Of a stretch of 64,000 nt of DNA, positions 1-8,956 are shown in pieces. Position numbers and translations under genes: made by a program. Source of the DNA: an uncultured Opitutia bacterium (GTDB lineage: Bacteria > Verrucomicrobiota > Verrucomicrobiia > Opitutales > Opitutaceae); contig CAILHZ010000008.1 in the NCBI GenBank assembly GCA_903834135.1, forward strand, positions 113,847-177,846, read 5' to 3'. Positions within the stretch are counted from its first letter, which is position 1, and every line of letters starts with the position of its first letter. The notes beneath the pieces are model-generated. The model saw only the letters and a list, made by a program, of their open reading frames with translations. It was not told the origin of the DNA and did not search any database.

Positions 1-59
1 ATATCAGCATAAGCTTTAAACCAAAACATTTCCTCATGAATATCAAAAAAACATTTCAT
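1..59 (-). CDS. Partial CDS, unknown, continues off the left edge
   Basis: An open frame starts with ATG at 59 on the minus strand and runs off the window. It begins MKCFFDIHEEMFWFKAYAD and has no stop in the 19 visible codons. It lies 7 bp downstream of the epimerase stop and in the same direction, so it is probably the next gene of that operon. Too little is visible to name a family, and only a weak purine stretch precedes the start. Confidence 0.4.
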   Translation of the reverse strand, partial: MKCFFDIHEEMFWFKAYAD

Positions 60-66
60 GATAGCT

Positions 67-1059
67 TCACATGTAATGGTTTAGCTCAGTGCGGTAATAC
101 TCGAGCGTTTGTATCAAAGCAGACTTTAAATTTGTTTTAGGACGCCAACCTAGTTTTCGCTTAATTAAATTATAATCAGCGTAGTAGTCTCCGATATCAA
201 TTTTAGCACGCTCTTTAGGAAACTGCCTAACTTGATATCCACCACTTCCATTTAGTTCCACTAAAGCATCAGCAAGTTCACGTAGTGTCACCACTGCAGG
301 TCCTCCTAAATTATACACTACACCTCTAGCTTCAGGGTGTGTCGCTGCAAGCAAGAAGGCTTCAACGGCGTCATCGACATATGTAAAATCACGTTTTTGA
401 TCACCACCCCATACTTCGAAACGTTTACCTTTCAAAATGTCTCGAATCCACACTCCTACAAAAGTCTGTCTAGCATCTTTAATACGCATACCAGGTCCAA
501 TTGTATTGGTAAGGCGCAAAGCACAGGTGTTCATCCCATGAATCTTTGCGTATAATAAATGGAACGACTCTCCCGCTACTTTATTGATACCATTGATATC
601 AACAGGCCTAAGCGGATGTGTTTCCTTAACGGGCAAATGATCAGGTCTTCCATAGATTTGTCTAGTACTAGCAAAAACGATACGAATCTTTGGATTATGT
701 TTTCTGCAAGCCTCAAGAATTGATAATTGGGCACGGCAATTAATATCTAAATCTGCTGCAGGATCAGTCATTGAATCCCAGTGGCTTGTTTGCCCAGCTA
801 AATTAAAGAGGTAATCCTGACCCCTAACAAATCGAGGTAATTTATGATCTTCCCTAATATCTGCACGGTATACTTTAATCTGTTTTTTTATCTTCGAAAT
901 ATTGTGTAGCGAGCCGCCATACTGCGGAATAAGACTATCTAAGATTGTAACCTTAGCACCTGCCTCAACAAGTACCCGCGCCAAGTTTGAGCCAATAAAT
1001 CCAAGACCTCCTGTAATGAGGACTCTTTTAGATTTAAAGTATTTATTCCAAGAAGTCAT
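67..1059 (-). CDS. Extended-SDR NAD-dependent epimerase/dehydratase, atypical active site
   Basis: A 330-residue protein of the nucleotide-sugar epimerase/dehydratase type (extended SDR), expected to act in the cytoplasm on an NDP-sugar. The NAD-binding glycine motif GGLGFIG is at residues 17-23 and the usual Ser/Thr region is at FAST (129-132). The YxxxK motif is altered: Lys160 is present in NGINK, but the position of the catalytic tyrosine is Asn156. The conserved arginine-rich C-terminal half (KRDFTYVDD) is normal. The gene lies 3 bp downstream of a membrane glycan protein and is probably co-transcribed with it and with the methyltransferase. It may be a variant-chemistry enzyme rather than a dead one, since the rest of the fold is intact. 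The substrate cannot be told. Confidence 0.8.
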   Translation of the reverse strand: MTSWNKYFKSKRVLITGGLGFIGSNLARVLVEAGAKVTILDSLIPQYGGSLHNISKIKKQIKVYRADIREDHKLPRFVRGQDYLFNLAGQTSHWDSMTDPAADLDINCRAQLSILEACRKHNPKIRIVFASTRQIYGRPDHLPVKETHPLRPVDINGINKVAGESFHLLYAKIHGMNTCALRLTNTIGPGMRIKDARQTFVGVWIRDILKGKRFEVWGGDQKRDFTYVDDAVEAFLLAATHPEARGVVYNLGGPAVVTLRELADALVELNGSGGYQVRQFPKERAKIDIGDYYADYNLIKRKLGWRPKTNLKSALIQTLEYYRTELNHYM

Positions 1060-1062
1060 ACC

Positions 1063-3243
1063 TTAAGGAAGAACTTGAATTACGAATCCGTAAACCCTGA
1101 AAGCAAGCAACCTGGAATCAGTTGCCGAAGCCCTAGGCGGGGTATTTTCTGCTATAAGCTCGAGTTGTGTGGTGCCTGAAGGGATAAAAAATGCATCAGA
1201 CTCACATTTCGATCGTGTAGTAGTTATGTTTAAATCAGCTACTTTAGTACCTGAAAAATAAACACCTAGTCTTTGATCTACTAAACTTTCTGCCTGAACT
1301 TTTAAGATAACATGCTGTGAAGTGGGATGAGGATTGAAGAGTTGCACACTGCTATGCATCATTGACCACTGCCACGTATCTACACTCCGAGGCTGACGTT
1401 CAGTATCGTACCATCCAGTCTTAGGTTCGATACGAAGCCAATGAGAATCTCTGACATTAACTGCCGAGTAGTGCTCATTAAAGCGAATACTGCCCTTATT
1501 TGGGAGTTCGATTTGAAAGATTCCTCCCACTAAATCCCAATCACCTTTTAACTCTGTATTGAGCCTTGCCTCGTAGGTATGAGTCAAAAAATACTGAGGT
1601 ACTTTAAGTAATAATGCATTAGCCCAAAGACGTGACCACATATCTGGAATACGCATATTAACTGATTTAATTTCAGGGTACGATTCCAGTACTTTAACTC
1701 CTATAAGATCACGGCCTACCACCAAAGGTGCAACACGTGTTGCATTCCAAAATCCAGAAGCAGCGGCAATATTTCCTATAAATAATGCGATAAATAAGAT
1801 GCAAGTAGTGGCAGGCCAAAAACCAAAATGAAATTTACGCCTAGGTAGCCAACATAAAAGAGCGGGTAATACAACTGGGTAGAAAACCGAGAAAAGTTTA
1901 TACCCGTCATAGCTTGCATTGGTTCCAAGTTCAATTCCGCGCACAATCAAATAAGAATATCCAATAACAATTGGAAAAATAAAACCTATGGTGAGTAGGA
2001 CTTGCTGCTTTGAACGCATAAGTTGGCCAAAGATACCAAAAATAAGAAGTAGTAAAACAAGTACCGCTAGCACTAGTCGGTAAGTTGTATCGTAAGCACT
2101 AAGACTGGGTCCATGCACAAGACCAAGCCAGCCTTCCGGTGTGAAAGCAGGGATCTTCCAGCCCTCATCAAATGTTCTAAATAAAATAAACCGCTCAATA
2201 AGGCCAATAACTCGGTCCCAAAATAAAATACCTGCAACTATAAGAGGCAAAAGCATTAACCAAAACCATTTAATCAGAGGGCGCCATTTACCACTTAAGA
2301 AAACATCCAAGCCAACAAAACCGGCGCAAGGAACAAGTGTTACAATGATAATAAAATTATAACTACCTAAAATAATACCGTACGCGATAATCAGTAATGC
2401 TAAGTAAGTATTAAGCGAATTCACGTGCTGTTTATATTTCCATAAATTGACTCCTGCCCAAGTCACCCAAGCAATCGCTAAGGCAGCAAAAAGTTGCCCA
2501 ATTGCTACATGATACACTGCATAAAGAACAGGGGGACTAAACCCATACAATGCTGCAATGAGCACACTAGGTAGTGCACCTAATTTAAGTAGCGAGCGAG
2601 CGCACCAAAATACAATGGGCAATACTAGCACCATAGAGACGGCTGTAAAAAGACTGATTAATTCATAGGGTGCACAATTTAAAATAGTCCCATTGAAAGC
2701 AATTAACGCTGATGGCGTGAAATGATTTAACTTTAGAAAGTAATCACTAAAATTATCTACAGACATAACACGCACTACTTCACTTAGACCTAAAAATCCG
2801 GTCCGGTCAGAACGTGCAAATTCCATAAGCGCTCTTGCACCACCGGCATAGTCCGCTGCATCACGACTTCCTAATGAGATAGTTGTAAGTCCAGGTGCAG
2901 CTTTAGTCATGGGCCTTACTGCACAAAAAAGCGCACCAGCCATTACTACAAAGACTGCGCTTACACGTAAGATATCTTTTAAAAAACTCTGTGATTTAAT
3001 TCGCAGGCCTATAGCAAGTAAAACTAAAGGTACTATCTCTGAGGGCCAAGCGTAAGCATTGGTTCCTTTAAAACCTAGATAAGCTCCTAGCCAAACCACA
3101 ACGGACTGAAGAAATAAACCAGAAGCAGGTGCAAGCAGTGGCCAAAACTTTCTCCACGGTTTAGGCATTGCAACCATGGCAAGTCCCGCTCCCCAGAAAA
3201 GAAGATGGATGAGTAGGCCGTATGCAACGAGGTAGGAAAGCAT
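1063..3243 (-). CDS. Large polytopic membrane protein with C-terminal soluble module
   Basis: A 726-residue protein with roughly a dozen hydrophobic segments over the first 520 residues, followed by a soluble tail of about 200 residues. No family can be named with certainty; the architecture resembles GT-C-type or glycan-assembly membrane proteins. The last 120 residues (from about 606) contain a WYDTE...TWQWS...LFNPHP pattern that recurs in two other membrane proteins of this cluster (5771-7384 and 8956-10524), so it is a shared module. The gene is sandwiched between a methyltransferase and an epimerase on the same strand with gaps of 18 and 3 bp, consistent with a three-gene surface-glycan operon. 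Confidence 0.7.
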   Translation of the reverse strand: MLSYLVAYGLLIHLLFWGAGLAMVAMPKPWRKFWPLLAPASGLFLQSVVVWLGAYLGFKGTNAYAWPSEIVPLVLLAIGLRIKSQSFLKDILRVSAVFVVMAGALFCAVRPMTKAAPGLTTISLGSRDAADYAGGARALMEFARSDRTGFLGLSEVVRVMSVDNFSDYFLKLNHFTPSALIAFNGTILNCAPYELISLFTAVSMVLVLPIVFWCARSLLKLGALPSVLIAALYGFSPPVLYAVYHVAIGQLFAALAIAWVTWAGVNLWKYKQHVNSLNTYLALLIIAYGIILGSYNFIIIVTLVPCAGFVGLDVFLSGKWRPLIKWFWLMLLPLIVAGILFWDRVIGLIERFILFRTFDEGWKIPAFTPEGWLGLVHGPSLSAYDTTYRLVLAVLVLLLLIFGIFGQLMRSKQQVLLTIGFIFPIVIGYSYLIVRGIELGTNASYDGYKLFSVFYPVVLPALLCWLPRRKFHFGFWPATTCILFIALFIGNIAAASGFWNATRVAPLVVGRDLIGVKVLESYPEIKSVNMRIPDMWSRLWANALLLKVPQYFLTHTYEARLNTELKGDWDLVGGIFQIELPNKGSIRFNEHYSAVNVRDSHWLRIEPKTGWYDTERQPRSVDTWQWSMMHSSVQLFNPHPTSQHVILKVQAESLVDQRLGVYFSGTKVADLNITTTRSKCESDAFFIPSGTTQLELIAENTPPRASATDSRLLAFRVYGFVIQVLP

Positions 3244-3261
3244 GAACCGCGTAATTAAAGA

Positions 3262-4026
3262 TTAAACCTTAGTCATCTTCCTAGCTACGGCAAGAACCGA
3301 GCTCCCTAAAGGTAATCGAATCCCAAGTGAAAGAGCGGCTCTCTCTATACTTAAAAGAATACCGCAAAACCATTCCAGCAGTGGTGAATACGTTTTGACA
3401 TCACTACCCTCTTTAGGTGCTGCCATTACCTTACGCTTTAAAATGATTAGAGGTAGCAAAAGTGTGTTCCAGTGACTGCAAAAATTAACTTTAAAGCCAA
3501 CTGCCACTAGCTTTTGTTTTACTTCACGTCTAGTATACCGCCTAAGCCCTGAAACAGCGACATCATGGTAAGACCATAGCCAGCGGTGTGCAGGTAAATT
3601 CATTACAATTATTCCTCCTGGCTTAAGCACACGGTAAATTTCTTTTAGTGCTACGCTATCGTCAGGCAAATGATACAGAACATCCGCAGTCACTACGGCA
3701 TCAAAACTCTGATCTGCAAAAGGAAGTTCAAGTATCGAGCCTTGCACAATAGTCTCAGCAGTTCGTTGTCTCGCTAAATCACAAGCAACCGCTGAATAAT
3801 CAAGCCCAGTAAACGTCCACTTAGGATACCTTACTTTAAGTCGTTTAATAAAACCACCCGTTCCACACCCCGCATCTAAAACTGAAAGTGTCGACTGGTT
3901 TAAATTACTCAAAAGTTGCGTCTCTAGTAAACGATGCAGTCCGATATAATAAAACATCGTATCTTCAACGGCAGCCATAGCATGGTGCTCACTATCCGCA
4001 AAGGTATCTGCCTGGTTAGAAATCAT
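3262..4026 (-). CDS. Class I SAM-dependent methyltransferase
   Basis: A methyltransferase of the Methyltransf_11/UbiE-like type. Motif I (VLDAGCGTGGF) binds S-adenosylmethionine, an acidic residue follows in FTGLDYS, and motif VVTADVLYHLPDD corresponds to the usual motif III region. The C-terminal quarter is basic and partly hydrophobic. I chose the ATG at 4026 (MISNQADTF); an in-frame TTG at 4047 would add seven residues. It is first in the minus-strand operon with the membrane protein and epimerase, so a lipid or glycan intermediate is a plausible substrate, but this is inference from context only. Confidence 0.8.
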   Translation of the reverse strand: MISNQADTFADSEHHAMAAVEDTMFYYIGLHRLLETQLLSNLNQSTLSVLDAGCGTGGFIKRLKVRYPKWTFTGLDYSAVACDLARQRTAETIVQGSILELPFADQSFDAVVTADVLYHLPDDSVALKEIYRVLKPGGIIVMNLPAHRWLWSYHDVAVSGLRRYTRREVKQKLVAVGFKVNFCSHWNTLLLPLIILKRKVMAAPKEGSDVKTYSPLLEWFCGILLSIERAALSLGIRLPLGSSVLAVARKMTKV

Positions 4027-4127
4027 CGTTAAACCTAAGAAGTTCAAGCAAACGGGATCTGGGAGCCATGGCCAGCTCTTAAACGCAGTAAGATTGACCT
4101 ATAACGTTCTGTGGTTAGCTCTTAACT

Positions 4128-5774
4128 ATGGTTAGGCACAGATTAACACCTAAAGCTGGTGCTTTCAAAAGGCACTTCACGGACTACACAGGAATTTTCT
4201 TTGATGAATTTTCTGAAAGTTCAGCTTGGATAAGGGAAACAGGAGATATCCGTTTACCTACCTTGGAAGGCATTCATTCCCTGACACTAAAAGGTGAATA
4301 CCTGATCCATCCTACCGCAAGCGGTATAGAGCAGGCATTCCCAGGGCTTATCGTGAGTTTAAATGGAAGACCAGTAGGACATATCAAACCCTCACATGTT
4401 GGACCATGGCAGATTAAAATCGATATACCGGATGCATTAGAAGAGAGCTCCCATCTTACCTTACAATTAACAGATGTTTCTTTAACTAACACACTGGCCT
4501 TTCTAGGCAGAATAACAGGCCTTAGTTCACTGCAACGGTTTAGAGCTCAAAATAAAAATAAACAACTACGCCTACTCTCAATTGAAACCGATTTAGGTGA
4601 ATCAATTTATGATTTCTCTCAAAGGAACAGTCCTTTCTGTAGAGCTTTTGCAAGAAAGCATACCAAACTCGATTTAAATATTTTAGGGTTTTTAACTGCT
4701 GATCTAGGTATTGGAGAATCCGCAAGGTCGATGGTTAGAGCGGCAGATGCTGTAGGTTTAACGAGCGCTTTAGTTTCTTTAAAGCTTAACTGTAAAAATC
4801 GCCTCGGAGATAAAACCTATGAAGCACGACTTCAAAAGACAAATCCATATGCTGTAAACGTAATCCATATTGATCCACCAGCGTCTCGTGATCTCGACCA
4901 TCATCACGGTGAAACGTTTAGAACTTCAAAGTATACAATAGGCTATTTTGCCTGGGAATTAACAGAATTCCCAGACACCTGGATGGATACCTTTGATTAC
5001 TACGATGAGATTTGGTGTCCAAGTGAATTTTCCCGTCAGGCTATTTCGCTTAAGTGTCCACTGCCTGTATTAGTGATGCCCCATTCTATTGCTGTCACTG
5101 AACCAACCAAGACTCGTGCACAATTACGCGAGCGCTTTAATTTACCTAAAGATCAATTTCTGTTCCTTACTCTGTTTGATTTAAATTCCTACGCAGAGCG
5201 AAAAAACCCAAAAGCATCACTCGAAGCTTTTCGTTTATCAGGACTTTCTACTACTCAGGCAGGACTTGTGGTTAAAGTCCATAATGTGGAATCAAATCCT
5301 TTGGAATTTGATGCACTTAAGAAAGCGCTGTCAGAAATTCCTGGCACCTACTTAATTTCAGATACTTTAAATCGATCAGATATCACGGCTCTTCAAACGG
5401 CATGTGATGTATTTGTATCTCTGCACCGTGCAGAAGGCTTTGGTCTAGCCCTAGCTGAATGTATGGCTCTTGGGAAACCGGTCATCTCGACTAATTTCTC
5501 AGCTCCTGCTGAATTTATTACGGCTAACAACGGATGCCCTATAGACTTTACCCTAGTAACATTAGACCGAAATATTGGACCTTACACACGTGGCGGCGTT
5601 TGGGCTGAACCAAATACTAAGCATGCTGCTGATACAATGCGCTTACTTGCTTCTGACAAAGCCCTAGTGTCAAAACTTGGCCAAGAGGCTAAGCGTACTA
5701 TAGCAACACACTTTTCTCCTTCTGTGATTGGTGAACGCTATAAAAATCGCCTCGAGACAATCGCTGCTTTTTAA
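4128..5774 (+). CDS. GT4 glycosyltransferase with N-terminal beta-rich domain
   Basis: A 548-residue protein. Residues about 183-548 form a GT-B glycosyltransferase (GT4 / Glycos_transf_1): LGFLTADLGIGESAR opens the domain, and the nucleotide-sugar binding Ex7E region is AEGFGLALAECMALGKPV near residue 430. Residues about 20-160 are an extra domain of alternating hydrophobic strands (for example LIVSLNGRPVGHI), which looks like a beta-sandwich and is not part of the usual GT4 fold. The gene is divergent from the methyltransferase operon, and its last 4 bp overlap the end of the convergent membrane gene. It probably adds a sugar to the surface polysaccharide made by this cluster; donor and acceptor are unknown. 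Confidence 0.85.
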   Translation: MVRHRLTPKAGAFKRHFTDYTGIFFDEFSESSAWIRETGDIRLPTLEGIHSLTLKGEYLIHPTASGIEQAFPGLIVSLNGRPVGHIKPSHVGPWQIKIDIPDALEESSHLTLQLTDVSLTNTLAFLGRITGLSSLQRFRAQNKNKQLRLLSIETDLGESIYDFSQRNSPFCRAFARKHTKLDLNILGFLTADLGIGESARSMVRAADAVGLTSALVSLKLNCKNRLGDKTYEARLQKTNPYAVNVIHIDPPASRDLDHHHGETFRTSKYTIGYFAWELTEFPDTWMDTFDYYDEIWCPSEFSRQAISLKCPLPVLVMPHSIAVTEPTKTRAQLRERFNLPKDQFLFLTLFDLNSYAERKNPKASLEAFRLSGLSTTQAGLVVKVHNVESNPLEFDALKKALSEIPGTYLISDTLNRSDITALQTACDVFVSLHRAEGFGLALAECMALGKPVISTNFSAPAEFITANNGCPIDFTLVTLDRNIGPYTRGGVWAEPNTKHAADTMRLLASDKALVSKLGQEAKRTIATHFSPSVIGERYKNRLETIAAF

Positions 5775-7384
5775 GGCGCCTTTTCGAAGCGGTTAATCAA
5801 CTCAATCTTAAGATTTCTTAGACTAAAAGTTACAGCATGCGCGTTCGTTGCATTGTCCTGATTTACTGCTTTACTCGTTTCAAACTGCCAGAGTGTTTCA
5901 CCAGGCTCTAAATCAACAGACGTGATTACAACCTGTGTTGGCTCACGAGGAATAAGCGTACCACGCCACAATTCCTGACTCTTATTTTTTATCACCACAT
6001 CACGGATATCATTTGATCTGAGGTGAAATGAAATAGTTGCATGCACACTGATAGGATGCGGGTTAATAAGAGCAACACTCGCTGAGGCTTTTGCCCAGCG
6101 CCAATACTCCAGGCGCGATTTTTCAGGACCATACCAATTCGAATCAAACTGTGCATCTACAATCTGTCCTGTTGAATCAACCATGCGTAAACTTCGTGGT
6201 CCTACAACCACTACACTTTCCCTGCCAGGTGGGTTAAGTGTTTCAGGGGTTACAAGTACTGTTAAATTTCCTAAGATAAGAACTGCCCACCATTTTTTAC
6301 CCCGAGGTACGAGTATATTAAAAGCTAGGGTCATAGGCAGTACAACGCGAGCTGCAGCTCCTGGATACCCCTCCCATACTGCGTCACCTAAGATAAGCAT
6401 AAATAACGCATAGCTTACTCCCACTCTCCACCACGGTTCACTTACTCTTAACCGCGTGATAAAAAATAAAGCCTGTACAGTAAGTGCGATTAAAATAAAT
6501 ACACTTCCACGAATAATCCAGTCAGGCGCAGTCTTAAAGAGGTGAATAATCTCAAATAATTTATGGCCATAACCCACTAGTGGATAGGCAAAATTACGTG
6601 CACCTGCTCCCCCACTTGCCGAAGTATATGTTGCTAAAATAATAAGCCATATACTTAGGGGTAGAATAAGCAGTACGACTTGGCCCAAAGTTTTCTTCCA
6701 AGTTTTAGTCCAGTTAAGGGCTGGAATAAATGCACTCGCTATAAGAAAACTTGTTTCTCTACCTAGAGTTGCGAATCCTCCCATAGCTGCTGCAAGCCAT
6801 GGTTTTTTCGATTCTAAAAGCGCCACTGAGCAAGCGATCAATAAAAGACTTGGCCCATCGACTAACGATTTTCTTACGCTTACACTTAACCCAAAGGCAA
6901 GTAATACGGCAGTCCAGCGAAACCAATTTCCCCAGGACTTTACAGGAAACCATCTTAAAAGCAGTAAAGCTAAAAGAAACCAAGCTATGATATTCTGGAC
7001 GGCATACAGATGAAGCGCCCGTACAGGGTCTGCTCCTGCGAACACATAGGCTGTCCAACAAAAGAGGATTCGCCTTGCACGGTATGCTAAGTCAGGCACT
7101 GCCTGTTTTAACTCAGCATCAGCCACATTAGGGCGCATTGCAATTTGAGCATAATATTGACCATCATACCCGTCTGACCTCGAATCCTCGAAATGGTTAA
7201 CCGCCTTTAATTCAGGTAGGTATGTGGCATTGCTTCTATCCCCAAACTCGATCAAATAAGTAAATCCTTTCCCAGGGAGATAAAATTGAGCACAGGTCCA
7301 AGCGAATGCCAAAACAACCAAGGCGTACGCAACGCCCAGAGTGTTTGATTTGTATCTTTGGAAAAAGGGTATTAACTTTGCCAC
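5771..7384 (-). CDS. Polytopic membrane glycan protein, YDGQYY type (paralogue of 8956-10524)
   Basis: A 537-residue protein with about ten hydrophobic segments followed by a soluble C-terminal domain from about residue 415. The first loop contains GYDGQYYAQIA and then YRARRIL. The same two motifs occur in the protein at 8956-10524, so the two are paralogues although they are on opposite strands. A DGQ(F/Y)Y loop motif is typical of membrane proteins of cell-surface glycopolymer formation; the assignment beyond that is open. The C-terminal module (WYGPE...YWRWA...LINPHP) is shared with the 1063-3243 protein. It starts with GTG at 7384, only 42 bp from the divergent gene at 7427. Confidence 0.7.
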   Translation of the reverse strand: MAKLIPFFQRYKSNTLGVAYALVVLAFAWTCAQFYLPGKGFTYLIEFGDRSNATYLPELKAVNHFEDSRSDGYDGQYYAQIAMRPNVADAELKQAVPDLAYRARRILFCWTAYVFAGADPVRALHLYAVQNIIAWFLLALLLLRWFPVKSWGNWFRWTAVLLAFGLSVSVRKSLVDGPSLLLIACSVALLESKKPWLAAAMGGFATLGRETSFLIASAFIPALNWTKTWKKTLGQVVLLILPLSIWLIILATYTSASGGAGARNFAYPLVGYGHKLFEIIHLFKTAPDWIIRGSVFILIALTVQALFFITRLRVSEPWWRVGVSYALFMLILGDAVWEGYPGAAARVVLPMTLAFNILVPRGKKWWAVLILGNLTVLVTPETLNPPGRESVVVVGPRSLRMVDSTGQIVDAQFDSNWYGPEKSRLEYWRWAKASASVALINPHPISVHATISFHLRSNDIRDVVIKNKSQELWRGTLIPREPTQVVITSVDLEPGETLWQFETSKAVNQDNATNAHAVTFSLRNLKIELINRFEKAP

Positions 7385-7426
7385 GCTAAAAAAATAAAGA
7401 TCCCCTCTATAGCCACCGACGCAAGT

Positions 7427-8956
7427 ATGGATTTTAGCACCTCCCCATCTACTAAGACCAAGTCGAGCGGTTTAAACCCCGTTTTTTGGTTAGTTTTAAT
7501 GGCTTTTGCCGGTTATTCTTGGCTCATTATTCACAATGTAAATGCCTGCGCAGGTGGCTCAGATTCTTCTGGCTACATGAACCATGCACAACTGCTGGCT
7601 AATGGCCGTGTCCATGCAACCGAGCGTACTATTACAGGTGTAGAGTACCAGAATTTACACAGCTACTTGTATACCCCCCTAGGGCTTAAACCAGCACCGC
7701 TATTCAGTGGTTTAGTTCCAACCTACCCTACAGGTATCTCATTAATGATTATGGCAGTCTCGCCTGTGATGGGTTGGAACCACGCGGGAGATGCCGTTAT
7801 TGTGCTCCATAGTCTAGCTGGGATAATCTTAATATTCCTACTCGCACAAGCCATGGGATTAGGGATGCGCTATAGTACCTTGGCTTTAGTTATCCTAGCT
7901 ACAAGTCCACTTTATCTCACCTATTCAGTTCAGCTGATGAGCGATTTGCCTGCCATGGTATGGGCAACCCTAGCCGTACTTGCAGCATGGAAAAGCAGTA
8001 AGTCCCAGACGAAACGTAGCGAGTCTGGTTGGTCACTTGCATGCGGATTCGCAGTTTCTGTCGCAGTCCTCATTCGTCCAACCAATGTTTTAATCTTTAT
8101 TCCAGTACTGTTCGCCTTAGGCCTTTCACCAAAACGCATTTTCACCTGTGGCGCAGGTGGGATTCCGGGTGCAGTATTTTTTGCACTACATAGTTCTGCT
8201 GCCTATGGCAATATTGGTACCACAGGGTATGGAGACGCCTGGGCATTATTTGAATCCACATACGGTAAGATTACCTTACTTCACTACATGCATTGGATCC
8301 CGATTGTTTTCAGCCCAATTGCTGCGCTTGCAGTAGGATTAATTTTCTTAATTAAAAAATCTACCCGCTTAAGTCTCGTCCTGCTGAGTTGGATTTTAGT
8401 TTATTTAGGTTTCTACTGTTTTTATTCCTGCACCCATGAAACATGGTGGTATCTGCGTTTTATTCTTCCAGCAGGCCCAGCACTTATTGTAGGAGGCCTT
8501 ATTGTACTTCGTTCAGTCTTAACTCTCGTTGGCTTTAAGCAATACCCCTCCACATATCAAAGACTGGCCTATATAACTGTAGCAGCTGTGATCGCTGTTT
8601 CTAGTTCACTGTGGACAAAAAAATTAAATGCCCTCACTGCAGGACGAGGTGAATCAGTTTATCCTAGGACTGCACAATGGCTAAGGGATAACGTACCAAC
8701 AAATGCGGTCATCTTAGCGATGCAAGAATCAGGTGCTTTATTTTACTACACGCAATTTACTATTATTCGTTGGGACGAACTCGATAAGCAGCTTACTAAC
8801 CAAATCGTCTTAAAAACAACTGCCCAGAATCGGCCTATTTACGCAGCACTATTTAATTGGGAAGTAGACGATGCACTGCATAAACACTTTCCAGGTAATT
8901 GGATTAAATGTGAAACCTTAAAGGACACAACTATCTGGAAAAGACAAAGCCAATAA
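7427..8956 (+). CDS. GT-C/GT39-like membrane glycosyltransferase
   Basis: A 509-residue polytopic protein with about eleven membrane segments and a soluble C-terminal tail. The first extracytoplasmic loop carries acidic residues (GGSDSSGYMNHAQLL) where GT-C enzymes such as ArnT/PMT-type transferases place their catalytic aspartate. Such enzymes transfer sugars from polyprenyl-phosphate donors on the periplasmic face. The stop overlaps the start of the next gene by 1 bp (TAATG), so they are translationally coupled. The acceptor is unknown. An O-antigen-ligase-like role is less likely because the first loop is of GT-C type. Confidence 0.7.
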   Translation: MDFSTSPSTKTKSSGLNPVFWLVLMAFAGYSWLIIHNVNACAGGSDSSGYMNHAQLLANGRVHATERTITGVEYQNLHSYLYTPLGLKPAPLFSGLVPTYPTGISLMIMAVSPVMGWNHAGDAVIVLHSLAGIILIFLLAQAMGLGMRYSTLALVILATSPLYLTYSVQLMSDLPAMVWATLAVLAAWKSSKSQTKRSESGWSLACGFAVSVAVLIRPTNVLIFIPVLFALGLSPKRIFTCGAGGIPGAVFFALHSSAAYGNIGTTGYGDAWALFESTYGKITLLHYMHWIPIVFSPIAALAVGLIFLIKKSTRLSLVLLSWILVYLGFYCFYSCTHETWWYLRFILPAGPALIVGGLIVLRSVLTLVGFKQYPSTYQRLAYITVAAVIAVSSSLWTKKLNALTAGRGESVYPRTAQWLRDNVPTNAVILAMQESGALFYYTQFTIIRWDELDKQLTNQIVLKTTAQNRPIYAALFNWEVDDALHKHFPGNWIKCETLKDTTIWKRQSQ

